NCBI GenBank assembly: GCA_016872605.1
Contig: VGZI01000054.1
Location: 1 to 33,172, forward strand
Reading direction: 5' to 3'
DNA length: 33,172 bases
Source of the DNA: Planctomycetota bacterium
Lineage (GTDB): Bacteria; Planctomycetota; Planctomycetia; Gemmatales; Gemmataceae
The position numbers and the translations under genes were made by a program. The notes under the pieces were generated by a model. It had not been told where the DNA came from, made no database searches, and saw only the letters and a program-made list of their open reading frames with translations. Positions 15,377-23,067 of the stretch are shown in pieces. How positions within the stretch are numbered: position 1 is the stretch's first letter; each line of letters starts with the position of its first letter.

Positions 15377-17098
15377 ATGGCCGGCTTGAAGAAAACGCCT
15401 GCGGAAAAGACAACGAGCCCCAATGTCGTGCTCGTGATCTTTTTGGTCTTCTTCGTCCTCGTGGCGATCGGCCTGGGCATCTGGGGCTACTACGGCTACG
15501 CCGGCCAGGATGACCTGCAGACCAAGAAGCGTTCGGCCGAGGCCCAAGCCAAGGCGGAAAAGCTCGCCAAAGAGTATTACTCGATGCTCTACCGCCACCT
15601 GCGCGGCGCCGTTGGCGACAAGCTCGACAAAAGCGAAGAAGAGCAGATGAAGGCCGATTTTGAGCAGTTCATCAACACCGACGGCGGCAAGTTCAAGGAC
15701 GAGAAGACGCTGGCCGCTGACCGCAAGGTGATCGAAACGCTGCAAGCGCTGGAGTTGCTCGGCGCAACCGACGATAAGCGCGACTATAAGACCGACTTTC
15801 CCAAAGAAATCAAAACACTCCGAGACAAGGTAAAGGCGCTCGAGGCCACGACGGACACCGCAACCAAGAACAAAACGCAATACGACGCGTTCTTGAAGGC
15901 GTATCGCGACAAGCAAGACCAGCACATCGCCGACGCCAACAAGCGCATTGCCGACGACAACGCCAAGCAAACAGCCATCGTTCAGCAGAAATCCGATGAG
16001 TCGAAGAAGTTTATTGCCAACAACATGGAGTTGATCGAGCAACTTCGAGTGCGCGACGAGGAGTACCAGAAGCTCAAGGAAGACCACAACAATGAAATCA
16101 AGATGTTGACTCGCAAGATCAAAGTCCTCGATGAGGAACGCAAAGATCTGTTGGCCGGCGGTGGCGGCGGCGGTGCAGCGGCGCCCACGCGATCTCTCGG
16201 CACCGAGTTCCCGCTTATGCTCGACATCACTCCAGGGCGAGCACTCTGGGACAACCCAGTCGGCAGGATTCGCACCGTCGACCTCGATTTGCGCCAGGTC
16301 ACCATCAACCTCGGCTCCAACCACGGCATCAAGCCCGAAGTCACCTTCAATGTCTTCGGGACCAACGCTTCTGGCCGGGCAGAGGGCATGCTCAAGGGAA
16401 CCATCGAAGTCGTCAAAGTCGAGGCCAGCACGTCGCTTTGCCGAATCACTTCGCTCTATGACGCCGAGGGCCGCGAGATCCTCATGGCGCTGCGGACGCG
16501 CAATCGGTTGCAGCGCGAGACCGAGAACGCCATGCGCGACGGCGACCTGCTGTACAACCTCTTCTGGGGCACGCGCGTCGCCATCATCGGCTACGTCAGC
16601 GTCATGGGCGAGCCATCGGAGAACCCGGCAGAGCAAGTCCGCCAGATGAACGACTTCATCATGCTCTTGCGCCGCAACGGCATGGAAGTCGACGCCTACG
16701 TCGATCTGCAAGACGGGCAACAGCGCGGCAAAATCACCTCGAAGACGCGTTTCCTCATCCAGGGCGATCCGTTGCGGTCCACCGCCAAGGCCAAGGCCGA
16801 CGACGACAAGGACAAAGAAGGCGCACTCGACCGCAATGATCTCGTCAACAAAACCAGCCTCGCGCTGCGCAACGACGCCAAGGACCGAGGACTGCTCATG
16901 ATCTCTGCAGAGAACTTCGCGGTCGTCACCGGCTTCCGCAAGACGCGTAGCGCCAACGTGGCCGAAGTATCGATCCTGCGTTCCGGCTTCCCCGGCCTAC
17001 CCGTTGCCGGCGCGCCCACGGCCGGCGTTCTGTCCTTGCCCGGCAACCAACCACGCGACGACGCCAAGAAGGACGAGATGCCGAAGAAGGACAATTGA
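15377..17098 (+). CDS. Membrane-anchored coiled-coil protein, function unknown
   Basis: A 573-residue protein. Residues 16-42 form one membrane-spanning helix after a short Lys-rich N-terminus, so the bulk is likely outside the cytoplasm. Residues ~50-260 are strongly charged and helical (many EKLAKEYY-, DEERKDLL-type heptads), consistent with a long coiled coil, ending in a run of six glycines. The C-terminal half (about 270-560) is globular and contains paired DLDLRQVTINLGSNHGI and GDLLYNLFWG segments, the former resembling beta-barrel modules in planctomycete hypothetical proteins; the last 20 residues are Asp/Lys-rich. I do not recognise a named family. AGAGGTG lies before the ATG at 15377, and a near-consensus promoter lies at 15278-15306. 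A palindromic repeat follows the stop. Confidence 0.8.
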   Translation: MAGLKKTPAEKTTSPNVVLVIFLVFFVLVAIGLGIWGYYGYAGQDDLQTKKRSAEAQAKAEKLAKEYYSMLYRHLRGAVGDKLDKSEEEQMKADFEQFINTDGGKFKDEKTLAADRKVIETLQALELLGATDDKRDYKTDFPKEIKTLRDKVKALEATTDTATKNKTQYDAFLKAYRDKQDQHIADANKRIADDNAKQTAIVQQKSDESKKFIANNMELIEQLRVRDEEYQKLKEDHNNEIKMLTRKIKVLDEERKDLLAGGGGGGAAAPTRSLGTEFPLMLDITPGRALWDNPVGRIRTVDLDLRQVTINLGSNHGIKPEVTFNVFGTNASGRAEGMLKGTIEVVKVEASTSLCRITSLYDAEGREILMALRTRNRLQRETENAMRDGDLLYNLFWGTRVAIIGYVSVMGEPSENPAEQVRQMNDFIMLLRRNGMEVDAYVDLQDGQQRGKITSKTRFLIQGDPLRSTAKAKADDDKDKEGALDRNDLVNKTSLALRNDAKDRGLLMISAENFAVVTGFRKTRSANVAEVSILRSGFPGLPVAGAPTAGVLSLPGNQPRDDAKKDEMPKKDN

Positions 17099-17110
17099 CG
17101 AGCCCGCTTT

Positions 17111-17148
17111 CGTTTAGCGCCCGCGCGACGCCATGCGGACGCTAAACG
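17111..17148. repeat. Short copy of the GTTTAGC/GCTAAAC palindrome
   Basis: CGTTTAGCG (17111-17119) and CGCTAAACG (17140-17148) are perfect 9-base inverted ends, and the interior GCCCGC and GCCATGCG match the element at 4075-4138, with part of the middle deleted. Confidence 0.85.
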
Positions 17149-17170
17149 AATTATCTCACCAGCAGCAGCC

Positions 17171-18325
17171 ATGTTTGACAAGCGGAACGAACGCTTTCCC
17201 ATCAAGGACAAGTACATCTTTTTGTCGCACTGCGGGATTGCGCCACTCTACGGCGCGGCGCTGCGGCGTGAAATCGACGTCGCTGAGGCCCAGCATCGCA
17301 CAGGGGCGCTTGTTTTTTCTCAATATGACGCCATTCTCGACGGCTTACGATCCGCCGCCGCCGATTTGCTCAAGACGTCGCCCGGCAATCTGGCCTTCGT
17401 CAAGAACACGTCGGAGGGGATCAACCTGATCGCCAATGGCTATCCGTTTCAACGCGGCGACCAGGTCATCAGCTACATACACGAATATCCGGCCAACCAC
17501 TATCCGTGGAAACTGCAAGAGCAGCGCGGCGTCGAGTTGATTCTCCTGCCCGACCGCGACATCACCGGCACGGCGTCGCCGGGACGACCCGTCGCCTGGA
17601 CCATGCGTGACCTGGAGGAACGCATTACGCCGCACACGCGCGTTGTCGCGCTGAGCCACGTGCAGTTCGCCAGCGGCCATCGCGCCGACCTCAAACCGCT
17701 CGCTGAACTTTGCCGAGCGCACGACATCGATCTTGTTCTCGACGTGGCGCAAAGTCTGGGGAGCGTACCGTTCTATCCGGACGAGTTGGGCGTGGCGTCC
17801 GCGGTGTCGTCGGGTTGGAAATGGCTCATGGGTCCGATCGGCACCGGGCTCATGTACACGTCGGAGCGCTTTCGCAAGAAGCTCGAGCTTTCCATGGTCG
17901 GCGCCGAGTCGATGCGGCAAGGGACCGACTACCTCGATCACACATGGAATCCGTTCGCATCGGCCAAGTGCTTTGAATACAGCACGTCGCCGATTGCGTT
18001 GGCGGCGGCGCTCGAGTGCTGCATCCGCGAGTTGCCGTTGGCAACCGGCATCGATGCGATCACCACGGAGATCATTCGCTTGCAAGACGTGTTCCTAAAC
18101 GTTCTCGATCGTGCGCGGTTTCGCCCGGTGCTCTCACCTGACGCCATGCGCTCACCGATTCTCTCCTTGATCGGACGCGGCGACGTGACCGGCGCCAGGC
18201 GAGCGATGCTGAAACAGAACGTCATCACGACCGAGCGTGGCGGGTATCTACGCATCGCCCCCCATTTCTACAACACCGATGACGAAATGGAGCGCTCGGC
18301 GCGAATGCTGAACTTGCTCGAGTGA
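17171..18325 (+). CDS. Class V aminotransferase-fold PLP enzyme (IscS/NifS-like superfamily)
   Basis: A 384-residue pyridoxal-phosphate enzyme of the class V aminotransferase superfamily, which includes cysteine desulfurases, isopenicillin N epimerase-like enzymes and kynureninase. Seen: an N-terminal FLSHCGIAPL substrate loop, a KNTSEGINL phosphate-site segment, the cofactor-ring Asp191 in VLDVAQSLGS with a nearby Gln, and the Schiff-base Lys217 in SSGWKWLMGPIGTG. It lacks the conserved active-site Cys loop expected of a cysteine desulfurase, so a transaminase, lyase or epimerase role is more likely; the substrate is unknown. No Fe-S assembly genes are next to it. The start is ATG 17171, although no clear ribosome binding site precedes it. 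Confidence 0.87.
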   Translation: MFDKRNERFPIKDKYIFLSHCGIAPLYGAALRREIDVAEAQHRTGALVFSQYDAILDGLRSAAADLLKTSPGNLAFVKNTSEGINLIANGYPFQRGDQVISYIHEYPANHYPWKLQEQRGVELILLPDRDITGTASPGRPVAWTMRDLEERITPHTRVVALSHVQFASGHRADLKPLAELCRAHDIDLVLDVAQSLGSVPFYPDELGVASAVSSGWKWLMGPIGTGLMYTSERFRKKLELSMVGAESMRQGTDYLDHTWNPFASAKCFEYSTSPIALAAALECCIRELPLATGIDAITTEIIRLQDVFLNVLDRARFRPVLSPDAMRSPILSLIGRGDVTGARRAMLKQNVITTERGGYLRIAPHFYNTDDEMERSARMLNLLE

Positions 18326-18327
18326 TC

Positions 18328-18379
18328 CGCTTGTGGTTTCGCGCTCTGGCGCGACACACCGTGCGCGAAACCGCAAGCG
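18328..18379. repeat. Palindrome CGCTTGYGGTTTCGC...GCAAGCG between convergent genes
   Basis: Arms 18328-18344 and 18363-18379 match at 16 of 17 bases. It sits between the convergent aminotransferase and oxidoreductase genes, with no T-tract on either side. The element at 30857-30912 shares its arm core CCGCTTGCGGTTT. Confidence 0.82.
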
Positions 18380-18388
18380 AGGATCGCG

Positions 18389-19681
18389 TCACACGCGCGG
18401 TTCGAAGCCCTTGTGATATTCGCGCGTCCACAACGCCAGCGATTCCTTGTCATTCTGAATCGTGCCATCGCGCGGGCTGCAGCGAATGACGCGGCCCGTG
18501 CGCTGCGCGATGTTGCCGAGGTGGCAGAGCAGGGTGCTCTTGTGAGCTTCCTCGATCTCGCTGTTGAGCCTTTCGTTGCTGCGAATCGCATTGATCAGGT
18601 TGATGAAATGCGGGTTGTCGCCCGACTGGACCTTTTCGGTGCGAACGCGCGGCTCTTCGCGCGGGCGTGCCGGGAAGAGCGTGACGACGTAGCTCGAATC
18701 GGAGAGCGCCAGCGTTCCCAGTTCGCCGTGGAAGAGAGCGTGATACGGCCGGCCGGGCTGTTGGCTGCACGACAGACCTTCCCAGGTGATTTGCTTGCGT
18801 CCCTCAAACTCATAGCTGACGAGATGCGTATCGGGAGTTTCTTGATCGTCCTCGAAGCGATAACGTCCGCCGGTGGAATGAACGCGAGTCGGGTAATCGA
18901 CGTTGAGGCCCCAGCGGCAGAGGTCGATGATGTGGACGCCGTTGTTGCCCAATTCGCCGTTGCCCCAGTGCCAGAACCAGTGCCAGTTGTAATGGAGGTA
19001 GTTGGAGCGGAACGGCCTGCGCGGCGCGGGGCCTTGCCAGAGGTCGTAGTCAAGACCTTTTGGGACGGCGACGGCCTGGCCTCGGCCGATGGTGGGCCGG
19101 CGATTGTTGTACCACGCCTGGGCCAAGTAAGGCCGGCCGATGACGCCCTTGCGCAACTCGTCCATGGCGGCGATGACGCCAGTGTAACTGCGCCGCTGAT
19201 TGCCCATCTGCACCTTCTTCTGATGCTTACGGGCCGCCTGGATCATCAACTCGCCTTCGCGCGGGCAGTAGCTGCACGGCTTCTCGACATACACATGTTT
19301 GCCGGCGGCACAGGCCGCGATGGCGGCCGGCGCGTGCCAGTGATTGCACGTCGCGATCACAAGAACATCGACCGACCGCTCTTCGAGGATATTGCGAAAG
19401 TCGGTGACGACGCGCGGCGCCGCCCGACCGGACACCTTCGACACCGCCCCCGCTGCCGCGTCGGCGCGGCCGCGATCGACGTCGCATACGAACGTGACGT
19501 CGACGTTCGGCTGCTGCTGGAACGACCGAGCCAGGCCCGTGCCGCGTCCGCCCGTTCCCATGACGCCGACGCGCAATCGCTCGTTGGCGCCCTGAATCGC
19601 CGCCGCGCCGGCGGCGTCGGCCACCAGAAATGCGCCGGTCACCGCGCCGGCTCCCAGAAGCTCTCGTCGGTCAAGCGTCAT
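18389..19681 (-). CDS. Gfo/Idh/MocA family oxidoreductase with Tat signal
   Basis: A 430-residue NAD(P)-dependent oxidoreductase. The N-terminus has a twin-arginine signal (LDRRELLGAGAVTGAFL), so the folded, cofactor-loaded enzyme should be exported through the Tat pathway. The Rossmann nucleotide site follows as RVGVMGTGGRGTGLA, then an EKPCSYCPREGE segment with the conserved Glu-Lys-Pro of this family. The rest is the beta-sheet substrate domain with HWFWHWGNGELGNNGVHIIDL. Planctomycetes have many such Tat-exported sugar oxidoreductases, generally thought to act on carbohydrate substrates; the specific reaction is unknown. ATG 19681 with GAGGAG 8 bases upstream is preferred to GTG 19687. 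It is convergent with the aminotransferase gene, and no other sugar gene is adjacent. Confidence 0.92.
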   Translation of the reverse strand: MTLDRRELLGAGAVTGAFLVADAAGAAAIQGANERLRVGVMGTGGRGTGLARSFQQQPNVDVTFVCDVDRGRADAAAGAVSKVSGRAAPRVVTDFRNILEERSVDVLVIATCNHWHAPAAIAACAAGKHVYVEKPCSYCPREGELMIQAARKHQKKVQMGNQRRSYTGVIAAMDELRKGVIGRPYLAQAWYNNRRPTIGRGQAVAVPKGLDYDLWQGPAPRRPFRSNYLHYNWHWFWHWGNGELGNNGVHIIDLCRWGLNVDYPTRVHSTGGRYRFEDDQETPDTHLVSYEFEGRKQITWEGLSCSQQPGRPYHALFHGELGTLALSDSSYVVTLFPARPREEPRVRTEKVQSGDNPHFINLINAIRSNERLNSEIEEAHKSTLLCHLGNIAQRTGRVIRCSPRDGTIQNDKESLALWTREYHKGFEPRV

Positions 19682-19947
19682 ATCCACATCTCCTCGAATG
19701 CGTCAGGCCTCGCGCCCGATAACCCGTGATGTCCTTGCGACAGACGAACTTCGTCCCCTCTCGCGTGAATGTCATGCTAGGCGATTCGTCCGCGATTGAA
19801 AAGAGAAGTTCTCCACGATGAGAATCATGGACTGAATCACGAAATTTCGAAGAAACGATTCGCCCGCGGCGGCTGGGTTTGTTTCTCTGGGCTCCTCAGC
19901 GTTGATTTCTTCGTACAGGGTGCGAGCGCCAATAGCCGATGAGTGGA

Positions 19948-20280
19948 TTACGCAAGCGAGAATGCTTGCAACTCCATCTCCAACTCGCGCTTACGCGTTG
20001 CCGAGAGCCTACCGGCGTCGGCACGCAAGCGCAGATGTCCGACGAGGTTGTTGGCCACTCGCGCTGCAAGCGTGGCGCCCTTCCCCTCGCGTTGAACCGT
20101 CCGGAGATAGGCGGGGTTCGTTTCGGCTGCATCGATTTGAACTCGACGTTGGGCGGCATGGCGTAAAGACAACTCTCCGTTGGCCAGGGCGTCTAGCGTG
20201 TCATCCAGGGTATCGCGAAACGATTCGTAGTTTTCAATTTGCTGGCGTGTGCGCCGATAATCGTCATCGCCGACATTCAA
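19948..20280 (-). CDS. Small helical protein overlapping the ConA-like gene (TTG start proposed)
   Basis: A 110-residue reading frame with protein-like composition: NYESFRDTLDDTLDALANGE, then LSLRHAAQRRVQIDAAETNP and RVANNLVGHLRLRADAGR. The mix of helices resembles small planctomycete regulatory-type domains with a 'LLAG.(I/L)TL.EAA.RF' pattern, but I cannot name the family. There is no ATG in this frame within the protein-like part. The proposed start TTG 20280 overlaps the TGA of the ConA-like gene by four bases (TTGA), a form typical of translational coupling. An alternative is that a frameshift near 20385-20390 (six T on the plus strand) would join it to the ConA-like protein, making that one gene. 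No ribosome binding site is seen. Confidence 0.55.
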   Translation of the reverse strand: MNVGDDDYRRTRQQIENYESFRDTLDDTLDALANGELSLRHAAQRRVQIDAAETNPAYLRTVQREGKGATLAARVANNLVGHLRLRADAGRLSATRKRELEMELQAFSLA

Positions 20281-21044
20281 GTCCGCGAGAAGAGGGCCCG
20301 ATCCATTTGACGGTCGCCACTCCGACCGCCCGCGAGCCAGATCGAAAATGCCTGCGGATGGTGATCGCGGCCCAGGCTTCGCCCTTTTTTCTCGACGCGC
20401 TTGCCGTGGATCTTGACATCGTCGTACATGCCGGTGTCGTCGAAGGAACCGATGCCGACACGGCCCCACGTGAAAGTACGATCGACCGCGGTCATGATGG
20501 GTGTTTTCATGTCGTCGAAGTAGACGGTGATCGCCCCGTCGGCCACGGTGCGAACGATCTTGACCTGATGCCAATCGTCTCCCCAGTTCACGCCTTTTGT
20601 GGTCGTTTTGGAAATTTTCACCCGGTCCTTGCCATCGACGATGAAGATCTGGTGGGCTCGGTCGTCCATCTGCTTCGAGATGTGGACGTAGTAGTGGTGT
20701 GCCGGGTCCTGCCAACCCCAAAACAGGCACATATCGCGATGGGCCCCATCCTTGGCGGTGCTGAGAACTTTCGCCGTCAAGATGAAGTCGCCGACGATGA
20801 GGTCCTTGGCGAGTGCATAGTTGAATGGGCTGCGGTGCGGCGTCTTGATCTTGCTTTGCTGGAATTGCTCGAAAACCTTGCTCCCCGATTTTTCGGCAAT
20901 GCGCCAGGCCTTGGGGTCGCCCGGTTCCCAGCGGTCCGCCCCGTTCTCGAAATCGTCCTCCAAGAGCAACGGCAGCTTCTGTTCTTGCCCAAGGGCGGTC
21001 CCTGCCGCCAACAAGGTGAAGGTCAACGTCAAGGTTCGTAACAT
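20277..21044 (-). CDS. Secreted concanavalin A-like (LamG/DUF1080-type) protein
   Basis: A 255-residue protein with a signal peptide (LTFTLLAAGTALGQ, residues 6-19). The mature part matches the concanavalin A-like jelly-roll fold: DDFENGADRWEPGDPKAWRI at the start, then DFILTAKVLS, HHYYVHISKQMDDRAHQIFIV, WHQVKIVRT, GAITVYFDD and a closing RVGIGSFDDTGMYDDVKIHGKRV. This is the layout of LamG and DUF1080 (3-keto-disaccharide hydrolase-like) domains, which bind or cleave carbohydrates; no catalytic residues can be assigned. The last ~37 residues after KRVEKK look less protein-like, so either the tail is not conserved or the frame changes near the six-base A-run on the minus strand at 20385-20390. 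It lies downstream of the sigma/anti-sigma genes on the same strand. Confidence 0.8.
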   Translation of the reverse strand: MLRTLTLTFTLLAAGTALGQEQKLPLLLEDDFENGADRWEPGDPKAWRIAEKSGSKVFEQFQQSKIKTPHRSPFNYALAKDLIVGDFILTAKVLSTAKDGAHRDMCLFWGWQDPAHHYYVHISKQMDDRAHQIFIVDGKDRVKISKTTTKGVNWGDDWHQVKIVRTVADGAITVYFDDMKTPIMTAVDRTFTWGRVGIGSFDDTGMYDDVKIHGKRVEKKGRSLGRDHHPQAFSIWLAGGRSGDRQMDRALFSRT

Positions 21045-21186
21045 AGGTCTGTCTCCCGTAAGTTAGCGGACAAGTCCAGCAATAGCGACGAATGTTGTTA
21101 GCCGCAACACATCTCCGACCGCATCAACTAGCTGCAGACCCTGACCCGGCGGCTTACGCCGCTCAACTCGCCAGATCAGAACGTGA

Positions 21187-22161
21187 TTACTTGACGCGAG
21201 CGGCGCTATGGCCCAGGACGATGTCGGTCGCGTCGACGCCGGCGGCGACGATGCCGTTGCGATTGACGAAAATGTCGTCGCCGGCGCCGAAGGTCCGTTG
21301 TGGCAGGAACTTGACGGCGCCGTCGGCGAATAGAACGTTCTGCCCCGCGCCGCCGTGATTGACGCTGTTCTGCATGATCCCTTCGGCAGGCGGACGGTCG
21401 GCCATGATCGGCGTCTGGCTGCGTCCTGCGTCGGGGCAATCGCCGGGCGGATGGTAGACGCCGGCGCCGTCGCGGTAACCCAGCGAATAGGCGTAGCACA
21501 TCGACAGCCGAGCCGCATGCTCTTGGAATTCGGCAATCGTCATCTTGCGCAACGCTTGCAACGAGACGCTGCACGATTGGAGCGAGCCGACGCCAGGGCA
21601 GCCATCCCGCGTCACGGACATGCCGGCGTCGTCAAGCATGGGGCGATAGATGCCGGCGACATCCCGCGGGGGCGCCTCGCCGGTCGGATCGGGAAGTTGA
21701 CCGTGGAAATCGCGATACTGCTGCAGAGCGACATAGTACCGGCGCAGGTTGTCCTTGCATTCGATGATCGGATTGGCCCAGAGCAGACGCCCCAGGAAGA
21801 CGACGCCCACGCCCCCCACCGTGATCAACAAGCAAATCGCAACGAGCAGATCGGCGCGACGCCACCACGTTCCGCCCGGCGGCGTCGCGCTCGGCGAAAG
21901 CCGCGGGGCTTTGGGCAACTCGCTGAGCACCGGCTTCTCGGCACATTCGGCTTCCGCGACTTTCGCCAGTGTGCGTTCCACCAGCAGCGGCGGCGCTTCG
22001 GCGTCGGCATCGACTGCCAACGGCACAAGGCACCGCTCAACGATCGCTAGCTGCTCGCGCGCCTCCGGATGCTCGGCAAGGTACGCTTCGACCGCTTGCT
22101 TGTCGCGTTCGTCCAGTGCGTTCAGAACGTAACCGAGGAAGAGTTCTTCCATTGCGATCAT
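21187..22161 (-). CDS. Anti-sigma-factor-like membrane protein with DUF1559-type C-terminus
   Basis: A 324-residue protein directly downstream of an ECF sigma factor gene. The cytoplasmic N-terminus begins MEELFLGYVLNALDERDKQA, followed by VEAYLAEHPEAREQLA, the zinc-less anti-sigma pattern (growing-chain 'YVLGALDPEE' type). One membrane segment at residues 103-127 is followed by an outside domain ending in NVLFADGAVKFLPQRTFG, the C-terminal signature of DUF1559-type proteins. So a sigma-binding part and an extracytoplasmic domain are joined through the membrane: a likely signal sensor (inference). The start 22161 is chosen for the conserved N-terminus; ATG 22152 is possible and neither has a clear ribosome binding site. 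A repeat of the GGGTGAGGTATTCCGAA type fills the 53-base gap from the sigma gene. Confidence 0.82.
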   Translation of the reverse strand: MIAMEELFLGYVLNALDERDKQAVEAYLAEHPEAREQLAIVERCLVPLAVDADAEAPPLLVERTLAKVAEAECAEKPVLSELPKAPRLSPSATPPGGTWWRRADLLVAICLLITVGGVGVVFLGRLLWANPIIECKDNLRRYYVALQQYRDFHGQLPDPTGEAPPRDVAGIYRPMLDDAGMSVTRDGCPGVGSLQSCSVSLQALRKMTIAEFQEHAARLSMCYAYSLGYRDGAGVYHPPGDCPDAGRSQTPIMADRPPAEGIMQNSVNHGGAGQNVLFADGAVKFLPQRTFGAGDDIFVNRNGIVAAGVDATDIVLGHSAARVK

Positions 22162-22179
22162 CACAATTCTTGGGGGCGC

Positions 22180-22209
22180 CCCGGGCGGGAGGTATTCCGA
22201 ACCCCTGGG
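22180..22209. repeat. Copy of the GAGGTATTCCGAACCCC repeat in the sigma/anti-sigma gap
   Basis: CCCGGGCGGGAGGTATTCCGAACCCCTGGG resembles 22872-22903 and, in reverse complement, 11949-11979; the palindromic ends are less perfect here. It lies between the sigma stop (22215) and the anti-sigma start (22161). Confidence 0.75.
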
Positions 22210-22214
22210 CTTCA

Positions 22215-22823
22215 TTAATCCCGCAGCGCCGGCATTTCGCTCCATGCTTCTTGCAGCCGGCATAACGCGGTGTGGAGCCTCGATTTCACGGTGCCGACGG
22301 GGATCTTCAAAATGTCGGCGATGTCCTTGTATTTCAGTCCCTGGTAATACGCCAGGATAACCACCTGCTTCAGGAAGTCGGGCAAGCTGTCCACAGTTTC
22401 GCGCACCAGTTGCTTGCGTTCTTCGCCTTGCACGGCGTCGAGCGGACCGGGGCCAGGGCTCTCCAAGAGCGTCATGAGCTGAGGAAAATCGTCCTCGGCT
22501 TCGTCGCTTTCAGTCTGCAACCGAGCTGCGCGATGCCGGCCATCGCGCCGCATGGCGTCGATCGCCTGGTTGGTCGCGATCGCGTAAAGCCAAGGGCGAA
22601 CTGGGCGGCCCGGCTCGAATTGCTGCGCCTTCGTGTAGACCTGCAGGAACGTGTTCTGAAACACGTCGTCCGCCAGTTCACGATCACCGGTATACCGGCG
22701 CAGGTAACCGTAGAGTTCCCCTTCGTAGCGGCGCACGAGCGCCCCGAACGCCTCGCGCGTTCCTTGCCGAAACAAGGCGAGGAGTTCTTCATCCGAGCAG
22801 GCTGAGTATGGAGTGCTTGCCAC
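22215..22823 (-). CDS. ECF-type RNA polymerase sigma factor
   Basis: A 202-residue extracytoplasmic-function sigma factor. Region 2 is seen as FGALVRRYEGELYGYLRRYTG, then DRELADDVFQNTFLQVYTKA and RPWLYAIATNQAIDAMRR (binding of core polymerase and the -10 element). Region 4 is LPDFLKQVVILAYYQGLKYK followed by DIADILKIPVGTVKSRL (the -35 helix-turn-helix). The spacer between them is rich in Glu and Pro. There is no ATG at the right place; GTG 22823 gives MASTPYSACSDEELLALF, a normal ECF N-terminus, whereas a longer frame upstream is repeat sequence. The anti-sigma-like gene follows after 53 bases, and a Lys-rich microprotein gene lies upstream. The three may be one transcription unit. Confidence 0.92.
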   Translation of the reverse strand: MASTPYSACSDEELLALFRQGTREAFGALVRRYEGELYGYLRRYTGDRELADDVFQNTFLQVYTKAQQFEPGRPVRPWLYAIATNQAIDAMRRDGRHRAARLQTESDEAEDDFPQLMTLLESPGPGPLDAVQGEERKQLVRETVDSLPDFLKQVVILAYYQGLKYKDIADILKIPVGTVKSRLHTALCRLQEAWSEMPALRD

Positions 22824-22871
22824 GGCATCTCTGCCCGTTTCTACGCACGGGCCGCGAAATAGGTTCAGGAT

Positions 22872-22903
22872 GCCCTGGGGTGAGGTACTCCGAACCCCAG
22901 GGC
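22872..22903. repeat. Palindromic repeat GCCCTGGGGTGAGGTACTCCGAACCCCAGGGC
   Basis: Perfect 9-base arms (22872-22880 and 22895-22903) flank TGAGGTACTCCGAA. It is the cleanest copy of the family also seen at 11932-11979 and 22180-22209, and lies between the microprotein stop and the sigma factor start. Confidence 0.9.
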
Positions 22904-22914
22904 TCTGCGTTCGA

Positions 22915-23067
22915 TCACTTCTTCGTTTTCTTCTTGGTTTTCGCCGACTTCTTGCCTTTTTCCTTGGCCTTCGGTTCGTCGTCTTTCTTCTTCTTCGGGC
23001 CGAAAATGGCGGCATAACCGTCGGAGAAATGCTTGGTTTCCGCCAGGCCGATGCGAACGATGCTCAC
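22915..23067 (-). CDS. 50-residue Lys-rich microprotein (conserved planctomycete type)
   Basis: A small gene with a GTG start. The product reads MSIVRIGLAETKHFSDGY, followed by an AAIFG segment and a Lys-rich tail of about 27 residues that is 50-60% lysine, with no acidic cluster except DDE. From memory, planctomycete genomes contain many short proteins with the same VxIVRIGLAETKxFSxGYxAIFG head and a basic tail of varying length; their role is unknown and the basic tail suggests binding to nucleic acid or ribosome (inference). GAGGTG lies 6 bases upstream of the GTG. There is no ATG in the frame, so ATG-only gene finding would miss it. It lies 91 bases upstream of the sigma factor gene on the same strand. 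Confidence 0.75.
   Translation of the reverse strand: MSIVRIGLAETKHFSDGYAAIFGPKKKKDDEPKAKEKGKKSAKTKKKTKK

Noticed and set aside
15218..16720. Minus-strand open frame of about 500 codons
   Set aside because: Antisense to the coiled-coil protein gene; low-complexity Leu/Val/Phe translation is the mirror of Lys/Asp/Glu codons.
18413..19729. Plus-strand open frame of about 438 codons
   Set aside because: Antisense to the Gfo/Idh/MocA gene, which has clear motifs and a Tat signal.
20385..20390. Programmed -1 frameshift in the ConA-like gene at the A-run
   Set aside because: The run in its frame is AAA AAA preceded by GAG; this is not a canonical X XXY YYZ slippery heptamer, and no downstream stimulator was identified. 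Kept only as an alternative explanation for the overlap.
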